Origin: Anaspis maculata
Taxonomy: Eukaryota > Arthropoda > Insecta > Coleoptera > Scraptiidae
Assembly: GCA_949128115.1 (NCBI GenBank)
Contig: OX421968.1
Coordinates: forward strand, 1,488,001 to 1,552,000
Direction of reading: 5' to 3'
Length of the DNA stretch: 64,000 bases
The notes beneath the pieces were generated by a model. The model had not been told where the DNA came from. It saw only the letters and a list, made by a program, of their open reading frames with translations, and ran no database searches. The position numbers were made by a program, and so were the translations under genes. Below, piece by piece: positions 12,211 to 23,694 of the stretch (the first letter of the stretch is position 1; the number at the start of each line of letters is the position of its first letter).

Positions 12211-15200
12211 ATGATGTCTTCCACAGTAACTCGTTTCACTGTGATGGTCCTGAGTATTTCCGGTAAGTGGACGCACAATGCACATAATAATTAATTATTC
12301 ACCACACACATGAAACCTGCCCACTTTCGACTCGAATTCAACAGCTTAATAAAGCTGGCATGCGGGTGGTATACAGGGTGGTCCAGTTTTCGATACATAA
12401 ATTTTGGGAGATGAAAAAGAATGAAAAATGAAGGGGACTTTCACACACAAAAAATTAAAAGCGCATAATAACGGAGATATAGCCCTTCAAAGTTGGGTAT
12501 CAAAAATCGTTTTTTAGCATAATTTTTGAACTGTTCAGCCGATTTTGTTCAAATTTAAACCAAAGTTCCCTTGACCAAGTCTCTATCGATCGATAATAAC
12601 GTGTTCCATCAAAATTATCCAGGGGCGTAGATAATAGGGAGCACTCCTTTTTTGCGGCCTAATTTTTTACTCTACTGGAATTTTTTTTTAAATTGTTCAT
12701 ATTTTTTAGATTTATATTCAATTTTTCACAGGAATTCTTCTATCTGTAGTAGATTGTTTCCTGTTGTTTTGTTTTAGAAGAACTACATATTTTCCATGTT
12801 CAATTTAGAAGAAAAAGTTACTCTTGAAAAATTTTGATTATTAAATTCAAACCTGAAATTAAAAAAATGAAAGAAATAAAAATTAAGGCTAGTCTGACTT
12901 CATAAGAAATAGAGGCTTCGTTTTTGAGATATCTCGGTTTGAAACTTTGAAAAACATCTCGAAATCCTCACTGAAAACTTCTTGTTTGTCAGCAAAAATG
13001 GTGGTTCATCAACTTCAAACACCTTAAGAACTTATTTCAGTTGAAAAGTCATGAGTTTTCTTGGATTTTAATTTTTAGCCACTCAAGTGGTGCTTTCGAG
13101 ATGTTTTTCGAAATTTCAAACTCAAAAATATCTCGAAAACGAAGCCCCTAATCAAAATTTTGCAAGAGTAACTTTTTCTTCTAGATGGAACATAGACTCA
13201 AAAATATGAACAATTTTCAAAAATCAATAAGAACGTAAAAAATTAGGGGACGAAAAGAGGGGTGCCCACTGATATCTACACCCCTGGATAATTTTGAAGA
13301 AATGCGTTACTATCGTTCGATAGAGACTCGCTTAAGTAAACTTGGGTTCTAATTTGAACAAAATCGGCTCAACGGTTTAAAAGTTAACTGCGAAAACGAT
13401 TTATTCCCAACTTTGAAGGGCTGTATCTCCGTTATTATGCACTTCTGATTTTTTTTTTCAAATTTGAAATTTTATTGTCCACAACCCCAAAACTCACAGC
13501 AATAACGTTTTTCACTTGATGGAACTGACACTGGGCGAGTTTGCTTTGGAAACGAGGCGATCAACGCGCAACTTGTATAGTGCAGCGTTGGTGCAAGATA
13601 AATGAAGAACCAAATTTTCTTGATGCCTTGATGAATCGACATGATGGAAACTTTGGTGATCAACAGTTCAAAAACCAAAAACAGAATTTCAACTCCAACC
13701 TTCTGTCATACAGCCCGTTTTTGTGAAGAGCTTGAGCTTGATATTTTGATATACTCGCAATGACATGTCGAAAAGTAATCAGTTTTGAGGTCATTGCACT
13801 CGAAACAAACAAAAAATTGTGCTCAACTCTCAAGTCAAACACAACACGCACTTTTTGGTTCTTGGTGCGACTTGAAATTGCTAAGTGAAACACGAAAAGT
13901 GCTCATTATCGGTCTTCAGTGTAGTGAAGTGAAAAAACGCCATATCAACTTTCAAGGAAAATAGTGCAGAAAGCTATGGCCAACTGTTACAAGGTGTATA
14001 CTTTGTACCAGTTTTCCATTACAAGAAGTGTTACACAAGTACTTCTGTTTTTTTCAAGTTGACACACTTTGTTCACCTTGTGTAATAATACTCCCCAGGT
14101 CAGCTCTAAAAAAACTTCACCCGACTTAAAAAGTGAATTAATCCAAGCACTGCCAATAAAATCAATTCGACCAAATTTTCTCCACAATTGTCTAGACGAG
14201 GAAATTTGTATACAGAGTGACTCACGAAGTAACCGATATAGTTCAAGGGTAGATGTACTTTTTAGAGGCAAATCAGAATCGGCCTTTGAAATTTTCCTGA
14301 CGTCCCCCGTTACCGATATACAGGGTGATTTATGTGTTCAACCAAAAAGTTTGATTGGCCATATCTCAGAAAGAGACCAAAAGAATCGATTGAAATTTTG
14401 CAAGTATATTCTAAAGTTAGGGGCCTTATGAGCGCCTTATTTATTTATGAAATAAATACAGGACCGTACCTAAAATTTTGTTTTTTGAGTTTCCCTTGAA
14501 CACAGTGCTCCTCAACACAAAATAGGTTTTCCGGAAATGTCAACCAAAACCATTTATGGATTTGAGTTTTGGACACATTCACGCTTCTAACTCGTATTTT
14601 GTTGAAATCGTAGCTGATCGGAAACGCCTTTTTTCAAAAAAAAATTATTTTTTTTTTGTCAAGATTTTCGCATTTTAATTCTAAAAGTGCCAAAAACAAA
14701 CAAAAACTTGACATGAAAGAATTTTTAGTGAATCAAAGATGATCTAGTTGCCTTCTACAACAATTGACGTACTTGTCACTTCTTTGACGTTGATAAATCA
14801 TGCCGAAACAAGCAAGTCACGAAGAAAACAGAGCAAAAGTATGTGCACTTTGTGGTTCAAAAGTTGTAATAGGAAGGGCCCATCGTACCCCTCCCCCAGA
14901 TCAGCCGAACTCATCGAGCCGCAATGTGGTGCCTGGATGTTTGATGGTCGGTCCATCCAAGCACTGGGGCCGAAAAGCACACGGTTGACCTACACTCCGT
15001 CAACAAGTTATATAAAAGCTTCTGAGCAATATTTTATTGATAATATACAATTATTGTAGTTTTCATTTTCAAACAAGTTTTTAAAATAGAACCTAAACTA
15101 CGGAAAGTTTACAAAGAACATTACACAAACCTACTGATGAAAATTCCGTCCCTGCCTTCAGAAAATATGTGCCATATCGGCTGTCGTTTAAATTATTCAA

Positions 15201-18200
15201 TTTATATTTTGACCATGTTATCAAAAACTCGCGATGCAAGGACTCTCCAGGTTGTTCCGACCATAATCCAAGACCTGTGTTACCTAGATATTCCACACAG
15301 TCTTCAAGATGGTGTAAGGCGATATGAATTTGAAGAATTTCTAAAACCCCTGTTGCTTCAAAAGTGTTCCTAAGATGGAGAATATCTTCTTTGAGGAGGC
15401 CATGTTCTTCCACCATCTTGGAAGAAGAACAGTCTTCGACAACTTTGCTCATTGCTTTTATGGCCGATACTGTTGGTACTACTTTTAAGGGCGGCGTTTG
15501 TCCCAAAATTCCAACTTCCAAAAGGTAGTCCAGTTTTTTCAAAAACTACCAAGGCGAAATTTTTGAAGGTAACGCTTGCCGCCAGCTTTTGAAAAAACCG
15601 GACTACCTTTTGGATGTTGGAATTTTGGGACAAACACCGTCCTTAAAAGTAGTGCCAATAGTATCGGCCATAAAAGCAATGAACAAAGTTGTCGAAGACT
15701 GTTCTTCTTCCAAGATGGTGGAAGAACATGGCCTCCTCAAAGAAGATATTCTCCATCTTAGGAATACTTTTGAAGCAACAGGGGTTTTAGAAATTCTTCA
15801 AATTCATATCGCCTTACACCATCTTGAAGACTGTGTGAAATATCTAGGTAACAGACTGACAGAGGCCTCGGATTATGATCGAAACAGCCTGGAGAGTCCT
15901 TGCATCGCGAATTTTTGATAACATGGTCAAAATATAAATTGAATAATTTAAACGACAGCCGATATGGCACATATTTGCTGAAGGCAGTGACGGAATTGTC
16001 ATAAAACGTTTGTGAAATGTTCTTTGTAAACTTTCCCTAGTTTGTGTTCTTTTTTAAAAACTTGTTTGAAAATGAAAACTACAATAATTGTATGTTATCA
16101 ATAAAATATTGTTCAGAAGCTTTTATAAAACTTGTTGACGGGGTGAATGACGGAGTCCAGGTCAACCGTGCGCTTTTCGGCCCCAGTGCTTGGATGGACC
16201 GACCATCAAACATCCAGGCACCACATTGCGGCTCGGTGAGTCCGGCTGATCTGGGAGAGGGGTACGATGGGCCCTTCCTATTACAACTTTGAACCACAGA
16301 GTGCACATACTTTTGCTCTGTTTTCTTCGTGACTTGCTTGTTTCGGCATGATTTATCAACGTCAAAGAAGTGACAAGTATGTCAATTGTAGTAGAAGGCA
16401 ACTAGATCATCTTTGATTCACTAAAAATTCTTTCATGTCAAGTTTTTGTTTGTTTTTGGCACTTTTAGAATTAAAATGGAAAAATCTTGACAAAAAAAAA
16501 ATAAAAAAAATAAAAAAAGGCGTTTCCGATCAGCTACGATTTCAACAAAATACGAGTTAGAAGCGTGAATGTGTCCAAAACTCAAATCCATAAATGGTTT
16601 TGGTTGACATTTCCGGAAAACCTATTTTGTGTTGAGGAGCACTGTGTGAAAGTGACCATGTATAGAAGTATTTCAAAATCTGATATCATATTCGGAAACT
16701 ACATAAAAAATGCTACAAAATGCGATTCCTAAATTGTTTGGCACTAATTTAGCTGATTTTGAAAAAAAATATATATTGACAGAAATTTTTCAGGAATATT
16801 TTTAAAAATTTCAATCTGAATCAGTGAAACGCTATTCCAGATGGTCAAACAAAGTCATTATTGTAATTGTGGTGCCCTAACTAATTAAGGATAGTTTCAG
16901 GAGAATTTTGAACATGAAACATGAATTTGGTACCTCAAATTCCTACCCAAATAGGCTACTGGACTCAATTTGTTAGAGCCTCGCCAGAGTAGTGGCGGAG
17001 GCTATTTGTGGCCGCTTCTTTTTTTCGAGATTTTTTTTCCTCGTTCCTCGTTTCTCAACACAATTCACCTAAATCTTCTGAACGGTTCAATATATCCAGT
17101 TCATTCTTTCGCTAATCGAATCTCAACTATTGCAGGTTGATACCGACGACGTTTAAAGATGATCGGTCACATATAAACAATCTTCAACAACAATAAAAAA
17201 TGCACAACTCGTGAAACTCATTCAAAATAGAGAAAACGCATGGATGTCAGCCTTTCCATGATCATATCTTTGGATCTAATGAAGCTTTGTGCCTATTTTT
17301 TTTTAAATTGAGGTACATATCCAGACCTTTTGTCACAGTGTGACAGCGATTGAGAAACAATGGTTTATTATTTAATTATAAGGTTTATAAACATTTTCAT
17401 CGGCTATGAATGCAGCATGATTTTCAATCAGCGAGGAAAATTTTTACTTTCACAGTTTTCTATACAACCAGCGAAGCGATTGGAGCCAAAGTATTGCAGA
17501 ATTAAAAGAAAAAAGAATTTTGATCTAGGACTTACAGTTTTTTAGATATGATTTTTTTTCTGACGCAACCAACAACTGTAAAGAAGTGGTGCGCGCATGC
17601 CACTCATACATACTATGCAAAATGCTCTATATTACTACTGAGGTGGGCATTTTTTGTATAAAGCCGAGCTTTCACAGAAATAATCAGATATTTGCTTTTT
17701 ACAAAAAAAAAAGCACCCGTTTAGGCTAGCCGAGTTATGGAGCTAAGACTGCCCTCAACGGTACAATGGTATCAACGTAAAATAGGTATGATGGAGATGA
17801 AACTATTCACCCCTAATTTCTACATCGAAAAGGTCATATTCCAAACATTTGCTCTGCTCGTGCCTTTCAAACTAGTTGAATAATCTCCCATTTTTATCGC
17901 AAATCGCAGATGAGAGGTGTAAATGCATGTAGACAGTTCAAGTGTTAGACACCATCGGCTATATTTATTTGGGAGAGACCGGCCCATCTACCTGCCGGTG
18001 GTTGGAGGGGGTAACCCACCCTCTCAATGATTTCTTGTATTCTTGTAACCGTCATTCTCTTTGCTTTCGCCGTCGTGGCTACATGTCCATTCAAAAAACT
18101 AAATAAACGTGTTGAAAGGCAGATTGTACGTTTCTTTCTCCTTTCGACCCATTAAGCTATCGAAGCAATTAAACAAGAGGTATTATCACGTGTCACATAT

Positions 18201-21200
18201 AGTTTCTCTTTTGATTTCATTGCCTTTTTTTTGCATTAATGACTACTTATTTTATCTCAGGTCACATTTGACAAATATGTTTCGATATCACTTCATTACA
18301 GTTTCCAAGCTAATAAAACAATAACGATACTTCTTATTGTATGTATGTGTGTACGTGTTTTATGTGTACTTTTCGTAATAATGTACCAAAATGATTTATT
18401 GCTGCGAAGACCTTTTTTTTTGGGCGAGGCTTCCTATTAGACACACCGCAAGGTGGGGAGATGGACTGGTTTTATTTCTTCAAACTAAACTACAATTTTT
18501 TTATATGATTTGTGGTGAAAACCGCAGCGCGATATCTCAATTCTAAGTGCCTCAAAAAAATTGAAATAGAACGCTGGTGACGTCACTACTGAGCTATCTC
18601 CATCCCTGCTCTTCTTACCGTGACACTCGCATGCTGTGTTCGTTCCACGCGCAGTGGTTATGGAAGCGGCTATGACGTCACGCAAATTTTTAAAATCGCT
18701 GTAACAAATAGACGCGTGGAAAAAGCCAGTGTCCAGTAGCCTATTCATGTTCCCCGAAAATCTCCTGAAATTATCCTCACTTTGGTAGAACATGGAAATT
18801 GAAATTGTGACTTTGTTTGATCATCTAAAATAGCGTTTCAAGTTATTTAGAATCAAATTCTCAGAAATATTCCTGAAAAATCTTTGGAAATATTTTTTTT
18901 GAATCAGCTAAATTAGTGCCAAACAATTTAGGACACGCGTTTTATAGCATTTTCCATGTAGTTTCCGAATAAGACATCAGATTTTGAAAAAAGATCTATA
19001 CAGGTTGACTTTTTCAACAGAAACTCGAAAAACAAAATTTTGGGTACGGTCCTGTATCTATTTTATAAATGAATAGAGCGTTACAAAGGCCCTTGCTTTA
19101 AGAATATACCTGCAACATTTCAATCGATTCTATCGATCAATTCCTGAGATATGACCAATCAAATTTTCCGGTTGAACACATAAATCGTATATCGTATATC
19201 GGAAACGGAAGGCGTCAGAAAAATTTTGAATGCAGATTCTGATTTGCCTTGAAAAAGTACATCTACCCTCAAGCCATGTCGGTTACTTCGTGGGACACCC
19301 TGTATTTACTTGAGTTCAAAAAAAAACAAAACGAGAAAATAGTTCGCTAGAACAGGTGGTGTTGATGCTTTGTCAAATTCAAATTGGCAGGTGTTTTATT
19401 AATTGATAAGATAAAATTATGAATCAGTCATCTTTTTCAGTCCTTACACCAGCTATGACAGATTGTCCCGGGTGCCCCGAAGATGCCTCTTGCAATTCAG
19501 AAAACAAGTGTGAATGTAATAAGGGCTTTGTAGGGGACAGTCTACAGGAACCTACCAAGTGTCTACCTTGTATGTCGATGTCGTATTTACTTGTTGTGAT
19601 CATTTTGTTTCAATCAACATAATTTCACTCAGATGCAACCGAATATCATGCCGAATGCGAAATAAATGCTCAATGTGAGTGGATGGGCGAGCACAGTGAA
19701 TGCAAGTCTTACACTTGTATGTGTGAAGATGGCTTTCGATGGTTAAAAGGAGAATGCAAACGTTTTGCTGGGCTCGGCGAGGACTGTTCCGATCCTTCTG
19801 AATGTTATGATGGTTACAATTTGCAATCTCTCACGTGTAAGGAGAAAAAATGCACATGCAGTGGCGATTATTATCTGAGAAATGGCATAGACTGCAGAAA
19901 AATAGCGAAAAGTATATAGATCAAGATTTTAAATTATGAATTGATTATTCATGGTCAAGTGCATTGCAGAAGAAGGTGATTCGTGTGCTTTGGACGCAGA
20001 CTGTCAATTTGTTAGCGGAGTATGCATTCTTGGCAAATGCCAGACTAGGACTGAAACGGAAAAACAACATTTACCATTTGAAGTCGAAGAAATCGAAGAA
20101 ACCTACAGGTTTCGCTCAATTGACGTTACTATGACATGTAGCAGCGATGATGATTGTAAAAAGATAAGAAACTCCGAATGTTTCCAGATAACTGGAACTT
20201 GCATTTGTAAACATGGATATTTTTTTGAAACGGATGGATCAACTTGTTTAGCCGGTAAAAAGATTTATTGAAATTGGACCTTTGCTCGTTCCATGATTTT
20301 TTCCTAATTTATAGAAATAGGGGTTGCCACTGCCAATCTATGTAAAGAGGACAAAGACTGTCCGATAAAACCTGGACGATGCGACAAGGCTACGGGAACT
20401 TGCTATTGCAGGGACTATTATTTCGTCGAAGATGGCAACAGGAATTGCATAAAAAGTTTGCAAGTCGTGTTATTTAAAGCCGTATACTTGATGTTTTTTT
20501 TTTACAGCTATGAGTCAAGGAAATTGGAACTGTTTGTCAAAAGAATGGTGTTACGCTTTAGGGCCGTATTCTTACTGTAACTCGAGTGAAACCTGTCAAT
20601 GTAGCAGAATCGCAAAATTAATTGATGATAATACAGTGTGTGAAAAAACACATGAAGGTAAGTAATGGTTACAGATAATTATTAATTATGCGTGATTGTA
20701 CCTATAGGTATGTAGTAGTATAGTACGCTTATTAGTTTTGTAATTTTTTAGATCCTGAAATATGCATGTTCGATTTTGATTGCGGGGATAAAATAAAAAA
20801 CAGTTTTTGCATTGATGAAGCTTGCCAATGTAGGGGTAATTACAGGAAAGAAACTTACAAACATGTGGACACATGCATGCCGAGTAAGTTTGTCGATATA
20901 TTCTCCTCTCTCATACTGGTTAACAGCAATACATTGCAGACATCGGATCTCCGTGTGACCTCAAAGAACTACCTTGCACTTTGGAAAATTCTGTTTGTCA
21001 AAGTGACGACGAAGACGAAATTCTCACTTGCCAATGTAAAGAAAAGTATGTCACCTCTCAGAGTGTAAACAACACTAAATGTTATCCAGGTAGAAAATCA
21101 ATAGTCTTTTTCGAGCGAGTAACCGTTCATGACCGGTTACACTTGGTTATAGAATTTGACGTTTGAGCGAGGATTGGTTATAAGCGGTGAAGGAAGTGTC

Positions 21201-22381
21201 GCCATTTTGATATCATCACCGGTTATACATTTCATAACCTGGTCATGAGGCTGGTTATTGTAATGGTGGGAGAACAAATTGTGGCGGCAACAGATTTGAA
21301 TTTGAAACAAGCAGCGGTCCAGAATTTCCACACGTGAAACGAACCTAACCTAACCTCAAAAACTTTGACAACGTGACTTGGCGACGAGAAGAATCGAAGA
21401 CGATGGACTCATCTGCGATGGACCCACAAGAACATCGGGTAATCCAGATGTCCGATGGCCGCCTGATGGTGGTTTAATCCTGAAAGTACTTGTCATACCT
21501 CCTATTTATATAGTAAAAATATGAATAGTTGATTTTCAATTCAATTCAATATAACTATTTATTGTTCCTTCGGTATTGCACCATGAACAAGAAAACGAAC
21601 AAGATTTCATAGAAATTGTATGTGCGATGTCTTCGGAAACGAGATGTTCACCGATTCAAGTGACTGGATTGGCTGAAGGACTGAATTTTTCACCTTCAAA
21701 GCTATCCTAGATCACGGATGGTTCAAGTACACGGTATGTAGCAGAGACAAGTACAAGTAATTAACTATTTGAAGCTATCAGTCCCTCTTTTCCCGCCAAA
21801 TGCTGATAACCAAAGTTATAACCGCAACGTTTTAGCGAGAAATGTCAGATGTCAAAAAAATGACAGTATCTGTCAATCTAACGTCAACCGCCAATAACCA
21901 ACCGGTTACAAAAAGTTACTCGCTCGAAAAAGACTAATGTTTGTACTGTACATGAAATTTGGATATCTAAATGATTCGTTTGCAGTGTCCCAAAACCTCG
22001 GCGAGGATTGTGTAGTTGATGAACAATGCTCGTTCAACTTCCCTCATACACAATGCGATGGTAAATGTGCATGCGCTGAAGATTACGTAGCAAGAGAAAA
22101 TGTTTGTTATGAAATTAAAAGTAAATCAGTCAAGTATTTCGAGATTTCTATGGTCATAATCAAATCTGTGGGTTATAGAGTACGGGTCGTACTGCACGGA
22201 TCTTCTTCAATGCACCGTTTCTCTGGGCGATACATTCAAGTGTCGCAACAGCAAGTGTCAGTGCAGCACTGATGACATACTTGAAGGCGGCAAGTGCGTG
22301 TCTTCAGGAAGAATGGTATCTGGGAGCCTTACCTCGATAACATATTCAATTATACTGACTCTGGCGGTTGTGTTGCGTTGA
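12211..22381 (+). CDS. Secreted, probably GPI-anchored multi-EB/EGF-like cysteine-rich protein
   Basis: Ten coding exons: 12211-12262, 19441-19569, 19633-19911, 19970-20254, 20315-20455, 20508-20657, 20752-20883, 20940-21089, 21986-22120 and 22179-22381 (1656 nt, 551 residues). All nine joints are phase 1, and the frame stays open throughout. Exon 1 is a signal peptide (starts MMSSTVTRFTVMVLSIS). Exons 2-10 encode repeated modules with the spacing of EB/EGF-like domains (for example DCPGCPEDASCNSENKC, then CECNKGF; GEDCSDPSEC; GDSCALDADC). The C-terminus is a hydrophobic tail after GRMVSGSLTS, ending SIILTLAVVLR-stop, which fits a GPI-anchor signal or a short membrane segment. Proteins of this build are extracellular and common in insects; the ligand is unknown. 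Intron 1 is 7.2 kb and full of transposons. The exon 5 donor (GTTTGC) is weak. The exact first exon is inferred from the splice consensus CG|GTAAGT and the signal peptide. Confidence 0.85.
12374..13460. mobile_element. CAGGGTG foldback element, right end lost
   Basis: TATACAGGGTGGTCCAG begins at 12372. The block containing ACGGAGATATAGCCCTTCAA (12471-12490) is repeated inverted at about 13418-13437, and the arms pair for about 500 bases. The right arm stops near 13450 in a T-rich stretch, before a CACCCTG end would be expected. The arms are recognisably related to those of the 4700-5766 element. It lies in intron 1 of the EB-protein gene. Confidence 0.75.
13461..14212. other. Intronic sequence, nothing recognised
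   Basis: Part of intron 1 of the EB-protein gene. Short open frames on both strands lack any family resemblance. A short imperfect inverted pair (ACAAGGTGTATACTTTG and CACACTTTGTTCACCTTGT) lies at 13990-14084. Confidence 0.3.
14501..16646. mobile_element. 2.1-kb near-perfect palindrome ending in CACAGTG, with broken transposase-like fragments
   Basis: The ends CACAGTGCTCCTCAACACAA and its inverse ending CACTGTG are flanked by TGAA on both sides, a likely 4-bp duplication. Comparison with the other arm of the host element shows a clean insertion point. The arms are about 1.05 kb, with the centre near 15560. Each arm carries two pieces of what looks like one gene facing each other. One is an N-terminal piece with a CALCG zinc-type motif (+ at 14800-14988, mirrored on - near 16162-16350). 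The other is a C-terminal piece with GLWSEQPGESLHREF (- at 15093-15542, mirrored on + at 15589-15918 with a frame break). I do not recognise the family with certainty. The CACAGTG ends recall Transib elements. Confidence 0.8.
15093..15542 (-). pseudogene. C-terminal fragment of a transposase-like gene in the left palindrome arm
   Basis: An open frame of 149 codons reads toward the left end of the palindrome. It contains the motif GLWSEQPGESLHREF followed by SRYGTYFLKA. The mirrored copy on the + strand (15589-15918) has the same beginning (DYLL.VGILGQTP) but changes frame just before this motif. Start and middle of the presumed gene are absent, so this is a remnant. Function is inferred only from its position inside an element. 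Confidence 0.45.
21104..21933. mobile_element. MITE with GTCTTTTTCGAGCGAGTAAC ends in EB-gene intron 8
   Basis: The ends GTCTTTTTCGAGCGAG and CTCGCTCGAAAAAGAC are perfect inverse copies flanked by TA. A little inward, ACCGGTTAC blocks and the TTGACGTT/AACGTCAA blocks also pair, giving arms of about 80 bases. The loop has no recognised gene. It occupies almost the whole intron between exons 8 and 9. Confidence 0.85.
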
Positions 22382-22652
22382 TTTTTTTTTATTTTATATA
22401 AACACTTAATCGATAGAAACAACATAGACATTTTTATACACGTAGGTATCTATATGTACTCTTTTCTCTTTATGTTCAGACATAATAACAAAGTTTCACA
22501 GATGTATTTTAATTACAAGCTCCAAGGGCCACGCATCCATGACAAAATATATTTTTCTCACTTACTGAAGGCGCTGCAAGTAGGTAGGAGGACCCCGCTC
22601 AACACAAATTAGATATTAAAAGTCCGTAGTATCGTATGCTGAAATGAGTTCC

Positions 22653-22805
22653 TAATTTAGGCAGGCTGTGACCGTGTAGAACGTAATGCCTGAGCAAGTC
22701 GAATTACAACGTTCGGACAGCGAAGTTCAGCTGCTGAGTTCAGTAGTTTCTCGACGTAGGTCGTAGGTGTAGGTACGTTACTTCTGAAAGAGCCTGCCTA
22801 AATTA
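22653..22805. mobile_element. Short hairpin MITE, about 153 bp
   Basis: TAATTTAGGCAGGCT and AGCCTGCCTAAATTA are perfect inverse ends. The interior is not paired further and carries no frame. Confidence 0.6.
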
Positions 22806-22883
22806 AAAATTCATTTGAATTAGACGATAAAACTTGCGAAATTATCTGTATAAGTATTATATTTTTTACTTAATCTAATATCA

Positions 22884-22896
22884 CAATAATAATAAC

Positions 22897-22926
<30 letters not shown>
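22884..22926. repeat. (AAT)n microsatellite
   Basis: About 14 AAT/ATA units with one AAC interruption. Confidence 0.95.
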
Positions 22927-22930
<4 letters not shown>

Positions 22931-23498
22931 GAATTAATGTTTTGTCTTTGTTGAAACAACACATTAATGTTCGTGCTTTCGAGTATTTGGAGAAAAATTG
23001 TAGCATGGCAGTTTCCGCACACATGGTGTGAGAGGTGTGAGTGTTCATGTGTGTGTGTGTTGGGTTTTCACTCTACATTACATTGGTTGGACGTTGCGGT
23101 TTTACTCAAGAATTCTTCGATTATACAATATTGCAATACTGGACATTAAAAAATATAGTGTACTCAATACGAGTAGTACGTAGGTACATTATGGAGAGAG
23201 ATATCAATCGACAATAAGATGCCGGTATGTACCTCGGTATTCACGTTTACTTGTACATACACGACATGCGACATTATACATTCAATCCACCTTGTGATGT
23301 GAAATTTGCTCCAAAATGATTTACCGCAACGTACCAACGCCAACGTCTTACTGATACGTCGTGCAAGGACGCACCAACGAAGGCATGACCGCATGCATGG
23401 ATATGAATGAATGGCTCGGTGATCACTGATCTGATGCTTGCTTGTAATTAGAATTTGAACCGATAGCGATGATGGTGCGTTGGTGTGACGCCGAAATA
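22927..23498. other. Intergenic region between the EB gene and eva-1
   Basis: Two genes converge here (EB gene on +, eva-1 on -). No additional gene is supported. Confidence 0.4.
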
Positions 23499-23504
23499 TT
23501 TATT
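23499..23504 (-). terminator. Candidate polyadenylation signal of the eva-1 gene
   Basis: TTTATT on the + strand is AATAAA on the - strand, about 190 bases after the stop codon at 23695. Further AATAAA-like motifs follow within 20 bases, so the exact one used is uncertain. Confidence 0.4.
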
Positions 23505-23694
23505 TACGTAATAAATAATTGAGTCGAGTCTTGAGGTGTAGGTATCTTTGGTCAGTGGACTTCTTCACTGGTCACGGTCAGTCGGTCACGGCACTCACTC
23601 TCTAGGTACACTAGAAGCAGTATGTGCGTTGGCCCGGGCACGCGGACGTTGTTGGCGACGTCGGAACGGCCGATCCGCGCCCCGGGCACTCTGG

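Larger units (their letters stand above)
14213..19303. mobile_element. 5.1-kb TA-flanked foldback element in EB-gene intron 1
   Basis: The left end CAGAGTGACTCACGAAGTAA and the right end TTACTTCGTGGGACACCCTG pair, with TA outside both. The left arm is 14213-14500 continued at 16647-16880. The right arm is 18786-19303 in inverse order. Matching blocks include AATCGATT..CAAAATTTC and TTCGGAAACTACAT. The interruption of the left arm is the palindrome 14501-16646. The remaining loop (about 16890-18780) is AT-rich, has a GCCTCGCC / GGCGAGGC pair near 16977 and 18425, and no supported gene. Confidence 0.8.
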
